64,000 bases of DNA from Sphingomonas sp. 3P27F8. Its GTDB lineage: Bacteria > Pseudomonadota > Alphaproteobacteria > Sphingomonadales > Sphingomonadaceae. The DNA lies in the NCBI RefSeq assembly GCF_005502745.1, contig NZ_SCNL01000013.1, positions 1 through 64,000 of the forward strand. The letters are read 5' to 3'. A model generated the notes under the pieces. The model was given only the letters and a program-made list of their open reading frames with translations. It was not told the origin of the DNA and searched no databases. This document shows, one piece after another, positions 29,167-37,628 of this stretch (positions are counted from its first letter, which is position 1; each line of letters opens with the position of its first letter). The position numbers were made by a program, and so were the translations under genes.

Positions 29167-30480
29167 ATGCTCATTCGCGTCGCCTTTGCCGGCTTAGCGC
29201 TGCTGCTCGCCACCGCCGCGAACAGCGCTCCAGAACAAACGATGCGGGCCACCGTCGGGGCCGAAACCGCCCGCAACGAGGCGCTGCTGGAGCGGCTGGT
29301 GAAGCAGAATTCCGGCACGCTCAACCTGGCTGGCGTGGCCACGGTGGGCGCGATGATGCGCGCGGAACTCACCCCGCTCGGCTTCGACGTAAAGTGGATC
29401 GACATGCGCGCCACCGGCCGCGCCGGGCATATTGTCGCGACACACATCGGCAACGGACGCGGCAAGCGCATCCTGCTTATCGGACACCTCGACACGGTGT
29501 TCGAGCCGTCCAGCCCGTTTATCGGCTTCAGGCGCGAGGGCGGTCGTGCGATCGGCCCTGGCGTGGGTGACGACAAGGGCGGGCTGGTGGTTATCGTTGC
29601 TGCGCTGCGCGCGATGCAGGCGGCCGGAACTTTGCGCGACGCCGATATCAAGGTGGTGCTGACCGGAGACGAGGAACGATCCGGCACACCGCAGGATGCC
29701 GCGCGGAGCGATCTGATAGCCGCGGGAAAATGGGCCGATGTGGCGCTCGAATATGAGAATGTGGCGACAGAGGACGGCGCGGACTACGCTACCATCGCGC
29801 GGCGCGGATCACTCACTTGGGACATCGTGGCCAAGGGCCGCACCGGCCATTCGAGCGCGGTGTTCGGGGCTGAGCTGGGATATGGCGCGATTTACGAACT
29901 CGCGCGCATCCTTGACACGTTCCGTCGCGAACTTCCCGAGCAGAACCTCACCTACAACGTAGGGGTGATGGCCGGCGGCACGCCCGCCGCGTTCGACACT
30001 GCAGGTTTTATCGCGACCGGCACCGGCAAGCCCAATATCGTCGCGTCCGACGCCGTCGCGCGCGGCGATCTGCGCGCGCTGACACCTGAGCAGGAAGCGC
30101 GGATACGCGGGCGGATGGAGGATATTGTCGCTCACCATCTGTCCGGAACGACGGCGACGATCGCTTTTTCTGAAGGGTATCCAACGATGCCGCCAACCAT
30201 CGCCAATCGTGCGCTTCTGGCCGAGCTGAATCGCGTCAACCGCGATCTCGCGCTGCCCGAGATGCCGGAATATGATCCGGCAAAGCGTGGCGCCGCGGAT
30301 TCAAGCTTCGTCGCGGCGGATGCGGTGACGATGGGTGGCATGGGCGCATCGACGGGGAACGCCCATGCCGATGGCGAATGGGTCGATCTCGCCAGCCTGC
30401 CGCGGCAGGCGCTGCGCAGCGCGGTGCTGATCAGCCGACTAGCCGCGCAGCCGCGTGGCGATCAGCCCTTGAAGCGATAG
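29167..30480 (+). CDS. Exported M20-family metallopeptidase (carboxypeptidase G2-like)
   Basis: Zinc-dependent peptidase/deacylase of the M20 family, 437 aa, with a signal peptide (MLIRVAFAGLALLLATAANS), so periplasmic. Metal and catalytic motifs: His-x-Asp in LLIGHLDTVFEP, Asp in GPGVGDDKGGLVV, Glu-Glu in VVLTGDEERSG, and a dimerisation-domain His in GRTGHSSAVF. The end carries GMGASTGNAHADGEW with the last metal His. GGAG precedes the ATG at 29167; the long upstream frame is antisense to another gene. The 3' end overlaps a convergent 50-aa gene by 19 bp. Substrate unknown. Confidence 0.9.
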   Translation: MLIRVAFAGLALLLATAANSAPEQTMRATVGAETARNEALLERLVKQNSGTLNLAGVATVGAMMRAELTPLGFDVKWIDMRATGRAGHIVATHIGNGRGKRILLIGHLDTVFEPSSPFIGFRREGGRAIGPGVGDDKGGLVVIVAALRAMQAAGTLRDADIKVVLTGDEERSGTPQDAARSDLIAAGKWADVALEYENVATEDGADYATIARRGSLTWDIVAKGRTGHSSAVFGAELGYGAIYELARILDTFRRELPEQNLTYNVGVMAGGTPAAFDTAGFIATGTGKPNIVASDAVARGDLRALTPEQEARIRGRMEDIVAHHLSGTTATIAFSEGYPTMPPTIANRALLAELNRVNRDLALPEMPEYDPAKRGAADSSFVAADAVTMGGMGASTGNAHADGEWVDLASLPRQALRSAVLISRLAAQPRGDQPLKR

Positions 30481-30614
30481 CCTACGATTACCCCGAGAAC
30501 GAACGCCGCGAGCAGCGCGGTGCTGACGCGTCCGCCCGGGTCTTCCCATCCGAAATATTCACCGCCAAAAGCGAACAGGGCAATGAACAGAGCCGTTGCG
30601 ATACCTGAGATCAT
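30462..30614 (-). CDS. Small two-helix membrane protein
   Basis: A 50-aa protein: ISGIATALFIALFAFGGEYF forms helix one, WEDPGGRV the turn, STALLAAFVLGVIVGYRF helix two, with a Lys-Gly end. GAGGAT lies about 8 bases upstream of the ATG at 30614. Its 3' end overlaps the convergent M20 gene by 19 bp. The frame continues upstream to 30908, but that part is antisense to purS and is not used. Function unknown; possibly a small regulatory or stress membrane peptide. Confidence 0.65.
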   Translation of the reverse strand: MISGIATALFIALFAFGGEYFGWEDPGGRVSTALLAAFVLGVIVGYRFKG

Positions 30615-30711
30615 ACATCGATCCTCACCCCCGCAACTCTGATGATCGCAGATCAACGTCAACATCGCGTTAAGGTTGCGGGCCGGCGCGCGAAACGGCA
30701 TAGGCGCGCGC

Positions 30712-30954
30712 ATGAAGCTGCGCATCCATGTAACACTCAAGCCCGGCGTGCTCGACCCGCAGGGCAAGGCGATCGAACACGCCCTTGCCGGGCTCGGTTT
30801 TTCCGGGATCAACGACGCACGCGTCGGCAAGCTGATCGAACTGGACGTCGCCGATTCCACGGATGATGCCGCGATCGATTCGATGTGCCGCCAGTTGCTG
30901 GCCAACACCGTGATCGAGAATTATCGCATCGAGCGTCTGGAGCCGGCGAAGTGA
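30712..30954 (+). CDS. purS: Phosphoribosylformylglycinamidine synthase subunit PurS
   Basis: Small dimeric subunit that bridges PurQ and PurL in the three-part FGAM synthase of purine synthesis. It has 80 aa. The N-terminus [20 protein letters not shown], then [17 protein letters not shown] and the end [15 protein letters not shown] are diagnostic. The GTGA overlap with purQ indicates coupled translation. The matching small-type purL lies far off at 53885-56098. purC, often adjacent, is not visible here. Confidence 0.95.
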   Translation: MKLRIHVTLKPGVLDPQGKAIEHALAGLGFSGINDARVGKLIELDVADSTDDAAIDSMCRQLLANTVIENYRIERLEPAK

Positions 30955-31616
30955 AAACCGCGGTCATCGTCTTTCCGGGATCGAACTGCGACCGTGACAT
31001 CGCGGTGGCACTGGAAGCGGTGACCGGGCGCAAGCCGGCCATGGTGTGGCATGGAGAGAGCGAACTGCCGGACGATGCACGCCTCGTCGCGCTGCCGGGG
31101 GGCTTCTCTTACGGCGATTACCTTCGCTCCGGCGCGATGGCGGCGCGCTCACCGATCATGCGCGCGGTTTCCGATGCGGCGGCGAAGGGGATGCCGGTAC
31201 TGGGGATCTGCAACGGCTTCCAGGTATTGACCGAAGCGGGGCTGCTGCCCGGGGCGCTGATGCGCAACGCCGGCCTGAATTTCGTGTGTCGCGATGTCGC
31301 GTTGACGGTGGAGAACGCACAGTCGGCCTTCACGAGCCGTTATGCCGCCGGTGAGCGCATCAAAATTCCGGTCGCGCATCACGACGGCAATTACTTCGCG
31401 GATGCGGCGACGCTGGACCGGCTGGAAGGCGAAGGCCGCGTCGCTTTTCGATATGCCGAGGACGTCAATGGCAGCGCGCGCGCAATCGCGGGCGTACTCA
31501 ACGACGCTGGCAACGTGCTGGGCATGATGCCGCACCCAGAGCGTCGGATCGAGCCCGCACACGGCGGCATCGAAGGACGGCGCCTGTTCGAGGGACTGAT
31601 CGAGCTCGTTGCCTGA
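30951..31616 (+). CDS. purQ: Phosphoribosylformylglycinamidine synthase glutaminase subunit PurQ
   Basis: Class I glutamine amidotransferase that supplies ammonia to PurL. It has 221 aa with a GTG start overlapping purS. Nucleophile Cys87 is in [12 protein letters not shown]; the N-terminal FPGSNCDRD and [13 protein letters not shown] motifs are typical; the His-Glu of the triad lies in [12 protein letters not shown]. All catalytic residues are intact. It ends near a hairpin, convergent with nadA. Confidence 0.96.
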   Translation: MKTAVIVFPGSNCDRDIAVALEAVTGRKPAMVWHGESELPDDARLVALPGGFSYGDYLRSGAMAARSPIMRAVSDAAAKGMPVLGICNGFQVLTEAGLLPGALMRNAGLNFVCRDVALTVENAQSAFTSRYAAGERIKIPVAHHDGNYFADAATLDRLEGEGRVAFRYAEDVNGSARAIAGVLNDAGNVLGMMPHPERRIEPAHGGIEGRRLFEGLIELVA

Positions 31617-31618
31617 AC

Positions 31619-31654
31619 GCGGTTCGCGCCGGCTGGCGCGGGATTCGCAACCGC
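31619..31654. terminator. Hairpin between convergent purQ and nadA
   Basis: Inner stem CGCGCC/GGCGCG around GGCT (31625-31640), with outer arms GCGGTT (31619-31624) and AACCGC (31649-31654) separated by an 8-base bulge. No T-run; likely a shared end structure. Confidence 0.5.
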
Positions 31655-31661
31655 CAGTTGC

Positions 31662-32660
31662 TCAGTCGCCCTTCACTTGCGCTGGGCCAAGATCGCCCTG
31701 CCCCACCGTCGCGCTTGCCATTGCCAGCATCGCGTCAAGGCTCTTTTTCGCACTCAGCCGCAGTTCTTCGTCCAGCTCGATACGCGGCTCCAGATCGCGC
31801 AGCGCGACATAAAGCTTCTCCATCGTGTTGAGCGCCATATACGGGCAGATGTTGCAATTGCAGTTTCCGTCCGCGCCAGGCGCGCCGATAAAGGCTTTGC
31901 CCGGCAGCGCCTTTTCCATCTGGTGGATGATGTGCGGCTCGGTCGCGACGATCAGCGTGTCGCCGGGAAACGACTTGGCATATTCGAGGATACCGCTGGT
32001 CGAGCCGACATAATCCGCATGATCTAGGATCACCGCCGGGCATTCGGGATGCGCGGCGACGGGCGCGCCGGGATGCTGCGCCTTCAGCTTCAGCAATTCC
32101 GTTTCGCTGAACGCCTCGTGCACGATGCACACGCCCGGCCACAGGATCAGCTCGCGGCCGGTCTTGCGCGCCAGATAGCCACCGAGATTGCGATCGGGGC
32201 CGAAGATGATCGGCTGGCCCTTCGGAATCTGCGACAGGATCCTTTCCGCCGAGGACGAGGTGACGATCACGTCGGACAGCGCCTTCACCGCGGCCGAGCA
32301 GTTGATATAGGTCAGCGCGATCGCATCCGGATGCTGCGCACGGAAGGCCGCGAACTCTTCCGGCTGGCAGCTGTCTTCCAGGCTGCACCCGGCATCCATG
32401 TCGGGCAGCACGACGATCTTGTCAGGCGACAGGATCTTCGCCGTCTCGGCCATGAACCGGACGCCGCAGAAGGCGATTACATCGGCGTCAGTCGCCTGCG
32501 CCTTGCGGCTCAGATCCAGGCTGTCGCCTACGAAATCGGCCAGATCCTGAATTTCCGGCTTCTGATAATAATGCGCCAGGATGACGGCGTTGCGCTCCTT
32601 GCGGAGGCGATCGATCTCGGCGCGCAGATCCAGGCCGCGCAGATTGGTGGGCTGCTCCAT
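31662..32660 (-). CDS. nadA: Quinolinate synthase NadA
   Basis: Condenses iminoaspartate with DHAP to quinolinate in NAD synthesis, using a [4Fe-4S] cluster. It has 332 aa. Motifs: AVILAHYYQKPEIQDLADFV, FCGVRFMAETAKIL (first cluster Cys), PDMDAGCSLEDSC, YINCSAAVKA, VHPE-like PVAAHPECP, and the late CNCNICPYMALNTMEK with the last cluster Cys. The start at 32660 matches family N-termini. nadB and nadC are not in the window, so the pathway genes are dispersed or distal. Confidence 0.96.
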   Translation of the reverse strand: MEQPTNLRGLDLRAEIDRLRKERNAVILAHYYQKPEIQDLADFVGDSLDLSRKAQATDADVIAFCGVRFMAETAKILSPDKIVVLPDMDAGCSLEDSCQPEEFAAFRAQHPDAIALTYINCSAAVKALSDVIVTSSSAERILSQIPKGQPIIFGPDRNLGGYLARKTGRELILWPGVCIVHEAFSETELLKLKAQHPGAPVAAHPECPAVILDHADYVGSTSGILEYAKSFPGDTLIVATEPHIIHQMEKALPGKAFIGAPGADGNCNCNICPYMALNTMEKLYVALRDLEPRIELDEELRLSAKKSLDAMLAMASATVGQGDLGPAQVKGD

Positions 32661-32771
32661 CCCGCCCAGATGGACCGGGCGGCCCGCGCAATCAAGGGAA
32701 TGCGCGCGGGAGCACCTAGGTAAACGCCGCCGCTACAAACCACCGCCGGCGCGAAGACGGCGGCGCTCCGA

Positions 32772-33536
32772 TCAAACGGCAGCGACGCGACGACCCCGAA
32801 CGCGCAGCGCGCCGGCCACGAGGCCGAAGCCGGCGATCATCATCCCCCAGGTCGCCGGCTCCGGTACTCCGGCCGGAACAGTTCCCAGAAAGATGTTCGC
32901 CAGGTCACCGGTGACCGTGCCGCTATGAATATCATAGGGCGACTCTGAATAGCCGTTCGGATCCAGCCCTTCCCATCCGATGAAGCCGCCGGTCGCGTTT
33001 GTCTGCGGGCTGAATACCGAATAGACTGACTGCCCGTCATACTGGCCGCCGGAAACGGTCGCGGTGAACGTGACGCTAAAGTTGCCCGTGTGAGCATACC
33101 AATAGGGCCCGCCGCCCGCAACGCACCCTGCAGGCTGGCCGCAATCGTTTGTCGGGATCGCGTAAGCCGTTCCGCCAAACTCGTCGTCATAATCATACGC
33201 TGTCAAACTGAACGGCGTGGTTCCGCCAGGGACACCGGGCAGCGAACCCCACGCAAAGTTTGTCGTGCCGCTGCCTAGCGAACCAAGCGAAACGGTCGCA
33301 GTACGCCCATTATTCAGCCCCTGATAGCCATTCAACACTATCTGGGCGTTATTCAAAGTGCCGCCAGTAGTATTGTTGAAGAACAGCACCGGCGTATCGT
33401 AATTTCCCAGACAGTCGTAACAGCCGCCAATTGTCGCCACCTGGGTCTGCCCTGCGACAGCAGGCGACGCCGCCCCCGCCGAAACGGCTGTGACGGTGAG
33501 GATAAGTGATGCTGCGGCAATATTTAACTTTGGCAT
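32772..33536 (-). CDS. PEPxxWA-CTERM sorting-domain extracellular protein
   Basis: A 254-aa exported protein with a signal peptide (MPKLNIAAASLILTVTAVSA and on to AVAG). The mature part is rich in Gly, Thr, Asn and Tyr with four Cys (GGCYDCLG; CGQPAGC). The C-terminus is a sorting signal: VPEPATWGMMIAGFGLVAGA then RVRGRRVAAV, i.e. PEPxxWA motif, hydrophobic helix, Arg cluster. Such proteins are processed by exosortase-like enzymes and linked to exopolysaccharide. AAGGGG lies before the ATG. No exosortase gene is in the window. Its AT-rich upstream region differs from its neighbours. Confidence 0.9.
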   Translation of the reverse strand: MPKLNIAAASLILTVTAVSAGAASPAVAGQTQVATIGGCYDCLGNYDTPVLFFNNTTGGTLNNAQIVLNGYQGLNNGRTATVSLGSLGSGTTNFAWGSLPGVPGGTTPFSLTAYDYDDEFGGTAYAIPTNDCGQPAGCVAGGGPYWYAHTGNFSVTFTATVSGGQYDGQSVYSVFSPQTNATGGFIGWEGLDPNGYSESPYDIHSGTVTGDLANIFLGTVPAGVPEPATWGMMIAGFGLVAGALRVRGRRVAAV

Positions 33537-33756
33537 AACAGAACCCCTTCGAAAAAGCTCATGCTATGCGACCCTGCACCCCTCGAGCCGGTAAAACGAC
33601 TCGGGCGTTAGCTTCGATACTAATATAAAATGCGATGAAAACAATATCGCTTGGCAAGGCATCGTTATATTATGATTTATACAGCCGAAAATAAGAAAGT
33701 GCTTTTGATCGCGGTAAAACTTGAAACGATCAATTCATTTTTGTCTAATCTGTGAA
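33537..33756. other. AT-rich intergenic region upstream of the PEP-CTERM gene
   Basis: A 220-bp gap between the PEP-CTERM start and the end of the DUF4230 gene, markedly richer in A/T than the rest of the window (for instance around 33620-33680). I see no ORF or RNA gene in it. It probably holds the PEP-CTERM promoter on the minus strand; no exact -10/-35 is assigned. Confidence 0.55.
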
Positions 33757-34455
33757 TTAGGATCGGTTACCTAGCACATCGTCCAGACTGCGACTGATAT
33801 CCCAGTGTTCATCGGTCCGCCGCGGATCATCGGCGAAGCGCACATTTACGGTCGCGTCGATGCCCGCCGCCTTGAGCGGCATCGCGAAGCTGCGCTCGAC
33901 CGCGCGGCGCGTGGCATCCTTCGCCATGTTCATCATCGGCGCCGTGCGCGCTTGCTTCAGCAATTCCGCTTGCCCGGCGCTGCGGTTAGCGGAATCGAGC
34001 GTTTCGCGGGCATCGGTCAGCGTCATCAAGACGCCGCCTGAGCCATAGCTGCGGATCGCATTGAGATCTATCGCGGGCGGCGTCACATCCACCGCTGGCA
34101 AACGAACCGAGAGTGTTTTCGTCGTATCGTCCCACGCCACGTCGCGCTGCGACAGGCGGCCGAGATCAACCTCGTAACGCACCATTCCCGGCATGATCGT
34201 GGTGCGCTCCGCGCTCAGGCCAAACTGCGACTGCTTCGAGGTGACCACTGCGACGAAACGCGCAGCGAAGGCGGACAGGCGATTTTGCTCGCGCAGGCCG
34301 GAAAGGCTGGCATTAGCAATCGTCGTCGGATCAGGCGCGAGCCGCGCGGCGACGTAGCGTTGCGCCAGCCACAAGCCGCCCCCCGCGAGCAGCAGCAATA
34401 TCGCCAATGCCGCGAGGAAATCGACGATGAACGGCCTTACGCGCGTCTTTTCCAC
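33757..34455 (-). CDS. DUF4230-domain membrane-anchored protein
   Basis: A 232-aa protein with one N-terminal transmembrane helix (FLAALAILLLLAGGGLWLAQ), then an extracytoplasmic DUF4230 domain recognisable from LSAFAARFVAVVTSKQS, the MPGMVRYEVDLGRLSQRDVAW strand pair and SVRLPAVDVTPPAIDL. The family has no assigned function. Starts with GTG and overlaps the 3' end of the MBL gene by 19 bp, so it is translationally linked to it on the minus strand. Confidence 0.85.
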   Translation of the reverse strand: MEKTRVRPFIVDFLAALAILLLLAGGGLWLAQRYVAARLAPDPTTIANASLSGLREQNRLSAFAARFVAVVTSKQSQFGLSAERTTIMPGMVRYEVDLGRLSQRDVAWDDTTKTLSVRLPAVDVTPPAIDLNAIRSYGSGGVLMTLTDARETLDSANRSAGQAELLKQARTAPMMNMAKDATRRAVERSFAMPLKAAGIDATVNVRFADDPRRTDEHWDISRSLDDVLGNRS

Positions 34456-35294
34456 GAATCCGCTTCCGACTGAACCAGCCTGCGCTGTTCAAGATCGATG
34501 AGATGCGCCAGCACCGACCGCTCTGCCGCACCGAACAACTGCCGATCGATCCCGGCATACATCTGCTCCACCATCGCGGGTACCGTGCCGACGCCCTTGT
34601 CGAGCAGCCGCAGTATCTGACCCTCCCGCTGCTTGCGGTGCCCGAGCAACCCGCGCACCAGCCGTTGTGGTCGCTCTATCGCTTCCCCATGGGCGGGATA
34701 ATAAATGCGATCATCGCGACTGGCGAGTTTCTCCAGGCTCGACATGTACGCGCTCATGTTGCCATCGGGCGGCGAAACGACGCTGGTGGACCAGCCCATC
34801 ACATGGTCGCCGGAGAAAAGCGCCTTCGTCTCCGGCAGCGCGAAGGCGAGGTGATTGGACGTATGGCCTGGCGTGGCGATCGCCTCCAGCGTCCAGCCCG
34901 CGCCCGCCACGCGATCGCCTTCGTCCAGGACCTGATCGGGCGCATAATCGACATCGAACGCCGCATCGGCGCGCGGCCCATCGTCCGATAGATGAAACGG
35001 AGCCGCGCCGACGATCGGCGCGCCCGTTTCCGCCTTCAGACGGATCGCGCCGGGGGAATGATCGCGGTGATGGTGTGTGATGACGATCGCCGTCACTGGG
35101 CGGCCCGCGATCGTTGCGAGCAGCGCGGCATGATGCGCCTCATCCGCCGGCCCCGGATCGATCACCGCAAGATCGCGCGTTCCGACGATATGGGTTTGCG
35201 TGCCGGTGAACGTATAGGGCGACGGATTAGGCGCCAGCACCCGCGTAACCAGCGGTTCGAGCGCGATCGCGATGCCGGTCGGTGGCTCGTCCAT
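34437..35294 (-). CDS. MBL-fold metallo-hydrolase (LACTB2-like)
   Basis: A 285-aa metallo-beta-lactamase-fold hydrolase. The metal motif is VITHHHRDHSPG, with later ligands in ATPGHTSNHLAF, FSGDHVMGWS and YPAHGEAIERP. A C-terminal winged-helix-like part follows (RLLDKGVGTVPAMVEQMY), as in LACTB2 ribonuclease/thioesterase relatives; the substrate is not known. The start at 35294 (MDEPPTGIAI) is preferred; the long frame from 35384 adds an unlikely leader. Overlaps the DUF4230 gene. Confidence 0.88.
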   Translation of the reverse strand: MDEPPTGIAIALEPLVTRVLAPNPSPYTFTGTQTHIVGTRDLAVIDPGPADEAHHAALLATIAGRPVTAIVITHHHRDHSPGAIRLKAETGAPIVGAAPFHLSDDGPRADAAFDVDYAPDQVLDEGDRVAGAGWTLEAIATPGHTSNHLAFALPETKALFSGDHVMGWSTSVVSPPDGNMSAYMSSLEKLASRDDRIYYPAHGEAIERPQRLVRGLLGHRKQREGQILRLLDKGVGTVPAMVEQMYAGIDRQLFGAAERSVLAHLIDLEQRRLVQSEADSWKRRA

Positions 35295-35405
35295 TGCCCG
35301 GAGATGGCGGCTGGAGAGATCGAAGGCAAGGGAAAGCGACGATAAATGGCCGGCCCCGCCACTGTCTTGGCGGTGACCGGCCACCGGCTTCCTCCCCGGA
35401 ACCGA

Positions 35406-36989
35406 TCATTGCTCGTCGGTGTCGTCCCGTGCCATCTCGGCAATGCTGCGATCCAGCTCGGCCAGCGTTTCGCGGCGCGCTTCCTCCGGCATGCTGCGAT
35501 TGGCCGCGATCGAGGCGCGGGTGGCGCGGATGCCGGCGATCGCGCTGGCCATTGCCCGGCGCCTGATCGCCGTCGCGTCCACCGAAGCCAGCTCGGCGCG
35601 GCGTGCGCCATCCTCACCGGCGCGGGCGATGCGATCGGTGCATATCACGATCGCCCTGCGACCATTCTCGCTTGTGTTGAGCGTCATTCGCCCTTCGCCG
35701 CCACACGCTTTCGACAGGACCGTCGGGGCCGCCGCCATCGCGCGCGCCACCCTCCGATCGATTTCCGCGGACGATGGCGGCGCTGGCGGAACGGGCGGCC
35801 TCACCGCATCGCCCAAAGGCGGTACGGGAGGTTGCGGCGGAACGGGCAGGGCGTTGGCGGCGACATAGGCGTCGGCCTCGGCACCCTCACGGACTTGCGC
35901 CGCACCATCGCGCTGGACAACGGCGCGGTGCCTATCCTCGCCCGCCCCGGGCGCGACTGGCGCTTCGGGCACGGGTGGGACGAGTGGCGCACGAAGCAGC
36001 GCGACGGGCTCCAGCGCATCAATATCCACGCCGGTGGCGCGCTCCATCCCAGCGCGCACCTTCGCGGCAGCTGCGGTGCCGGAGGCGGTGAGGCCGAGTG
36101 CCGATATGCCGAGTGCAGCGATCGCGGCGGTGCCTGCGAAAATGCGCGTGCGGGTGGCGGGCGTCGAAAGCATGCGCAATCTCCCCTTCAGATCATTTAC
36201 TGTATGCAGGTGACACGCGGCGGCGATCGCTCCGCCATGCGCCGCCTTGACGATAGCGCAGGCGTAAGCGTGCCGTTCCGCGGCGCTCCGCCCGGCAAGG
36301 ACGCGCGCGTCGTTCGCCATCTCCTGATCGGCGCGATAGGCACGGAACGCGAACCAGGCGATCGGATTGAACCAGTGCAGCGCCAGCACCGCGAGCGCGA
36401 TCCAGTTCGCGATCAGATCGCCGCGCGCATGGTGACCCAGCTCATGCTCCAGCGCCAGTGCCTGTTCGGCCTCATCATAGCGGCCGACGAAATCCCGCGG
36501 GAACGCGACAAAGCGCCGCGCGATGCCGAAGGCTAGCGGCCCGGAGGCGGCCGGGCTGGCGACAATCGTCACTCCGCCGATGCGGTCGAGCGGCGTCGCG
36601 GCGGCGAGCAGCCGGCGACGGAAACGGTCATAAGCGATCAGCTGCCAACCGATGAAACAGAGCGCGCCGATGCTCCACAGGATCACCAGCGCGCTGGCCG
36701 ACAGCGCGATCAGGTCCGGCCCGGCGGGGACGGCATCGGGCACCGCGGCTGGCAGGATCATCCATGTAACCTGCTGCCCCACCTGCCGGAGCGGTGCCGC
36801 CATCGGAGCGGCCAAACCGTCCCGCAACGTCGTTGGCAGTGGGGGAAGCGTCAGCCGCAGCACGGGCAGCAACCACAAGGCATAAGCGACCGGCGCGCCG
36901 AACGCGCGGCGAACGGGAACGCGGATCGCCAGCACCAGCGCGATCAGTATCGCCGAAGCAAGCAGCGCCTCCACCGCCCAGCCGATCAT
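35406..36989 (-). CDS. M56-family (BlaR1/MecR1-like) membrane metallopeptidase
   Basis: Signal-transducing membrane protease of 527 aa, partner of the BlaI-type repressor upstream. Several N-terminal helices (residues about 1-120) precede the zinc site HELGHHARGD (His182-Glu183-His186), then further helices and a segment after residue 270. The C-terminal extracytoplasmic region is proline-rich (PPQPPVPPLGDAVRPPVPPA) followed by a helical, Arg/Ala-rich tail. I see no SxxK/KTG beta-lactam-binding domain, so the signal is not evidently a beta-lactam. ATGA overlap with blaI. Confidence 0.88.
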   Translation of the reverse strand: MIGWAVEALLASAILIALVLAIRVPVRRAFGAPVAYALWLLPVLRLTLPPLPTTLRDGLAAPMAAPLRQVGQQVTWMILPAAVPDAVPAGPDLIALSASALVILWSIGALCFIGWQLIAYDRFRRRLLAAATPLDRIGGVTIVASPAASGPLAFGIARRFVAFPRDFVGRYDEAEQALALEHELGHHARGDLIANWIALAVLALHWFNPIAWFAFRAYRADQEMANDARVLAGRSAAERHAYACAIVKAAHGGAIAAACHLHTVNDLKGRLRMLSTPATRTRIFAGTAAIAALGISALGLTASGTAAAAKVRAGMERATGVDIDALEPVALLRAPLVPPVPEAPVAPGAGEDRHRAVVQRDGAAQVREGAEADAYVAANALPVPPQPPVPPLGDAVRPPVPPAPPSSAEIDRRVARAMAAAPTVLSKACGGEGRMTLNTSENGRRAIVICTDRIARAGEDGARRAELASVDATAIRRRAMASAIAGIRATRASIAANRSMPEEARRETLAELDRSIAEMARDDTDEQ

Positions 36990-37354
36990 TGTTTCAGCGC
37001 CTTCAGCAGCGCCTCGATTTCGGCAATGTCCTGCGCGGAAAGTTCATCGCGCTCAGCAAGATGGGCGACGAGCGGCGTCAGCTTGCCGCCGAACAGTCGA
37101 TCGATAAGCCGTCGCGACTCGCCAGAGACGTAATCGTTGCGCTCGACTGTGGGGCGATACAGATACCGCCGCCCATCCTCTTCATGCGCGATCGCGCTCT
37201 TCGCGAGCAGCCGGCCGAGCAGGGTCTTGACGGTGTTCACGCTCCAGCCGCGCTCGGGGCCTACGCGTTCCGCAACTTCCTGCGCGGTGAGCGGGGAATC
37301 ATCCCACAGCACTTCCATCACCGCATGCTCGGCATCACTGATACGTTCGGCCAC
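36986..37354 (-). CDS. BlaI/MecI/CopY-family transcriptional repressor
   Basis: A 122-aa winged-helix repressor. ISDAEHAVMEVLWDDSPLTA begins the domain and GWSVNTVKTLLGRLLAKSAI is the recognition helix region; the C-terminal dimerisation helices follow. Such repressors are inactivated by the cognate M56 protease. GTG start with AGGAGG eight bases upstream. It is coupled to the M56 gene by a 4-bp overlap. An ATTAC/GTAAT dyad overlapping a likely promoter is just upstream, so autorepression is likely. No beta-lactamase or PBP gene is adjacent. Confidence 0.9.
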   Translation of the reverse strand: MAERISDAEHAVMEVLWDDSPLTAQEVAERVGPERGWSVNTVKTLLGRLLAKSAIAHEEDGRRYLYRPTVERNDYVSGESRRLIDRLFGGKLTPLVAHLAERDELSAQDIAEIEALLKALKQ

Positions 37355-37372
37355 GATTCGCGCCTCCTATCG

Positions 37373-37410
37373 ATTACGGATGTAATTACATCGATTACAC
37401 CTGTGGTCAA
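37373..37410 (-). promoter_or_regulatory. Promoter and operator of the blaI-M56 operon
   Basis: Perfect 14-bp palindrome GATGTAATTACATC (37379-37392) flanked by two ATTAC copies at equal distance (37373-37377, 37394-37398). On the minus strand TTGACC (37410-37405) and TAATTA (37388-37383), 16 bp apart, form a plausible -35/-10, with the -10 inside the palindrome. The blaI start is 18 bp past the site. Binding by this BlaI is inference. Confidence 0.65.
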
Positions 37411-37628
37411 TAGGCTGCGGGAAACAGCCCGCCGGCGCCGCGTCTGTCGGGGAAATTTACATTCGGCAACGAAGCCGAATTCGCGTTAACCTTCGTATCT
37501 GGCGTGGCTCCGTCCGTTGGCCGGATTGGCACGCGGGGTGCAGGGTATGTTGTGTACCGAGCGTGGAAACGCTTCAGCAGGGCGGGTGCGTCGCTTCTTC
37601 GATCTCGCGATGCCCCGCCCTCACCCGG
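37411..37628. other. Gap between blaI operator and grx4
   Basis: About 218 bp with no gene that I can support. It holds an inverted repeat ATTCGGC-N6-GCCGAAT (37461-37480) and, next to the grx4 end, a GGGCGGG/CCCGCCC hairpin (37580-37586, 37614-37620) that may terminate grx4 transcription. No tRNA fold was recognised. Confidence 0.45.

Noticed and set aside
35406..37354. Beta-lactamase resistance operon
   Set aside because: The pair is BlaI/M56-like, but no beta-lactamase or PBP2a gene is adjacent and no beta-lactam sensor motif is visible.
37411..37628. tRNA gene in the blaI-grx4 gap
   Set aside because: I could not form a cloverleaf with a T-loop (GGTTCRA) or anticodon stem.
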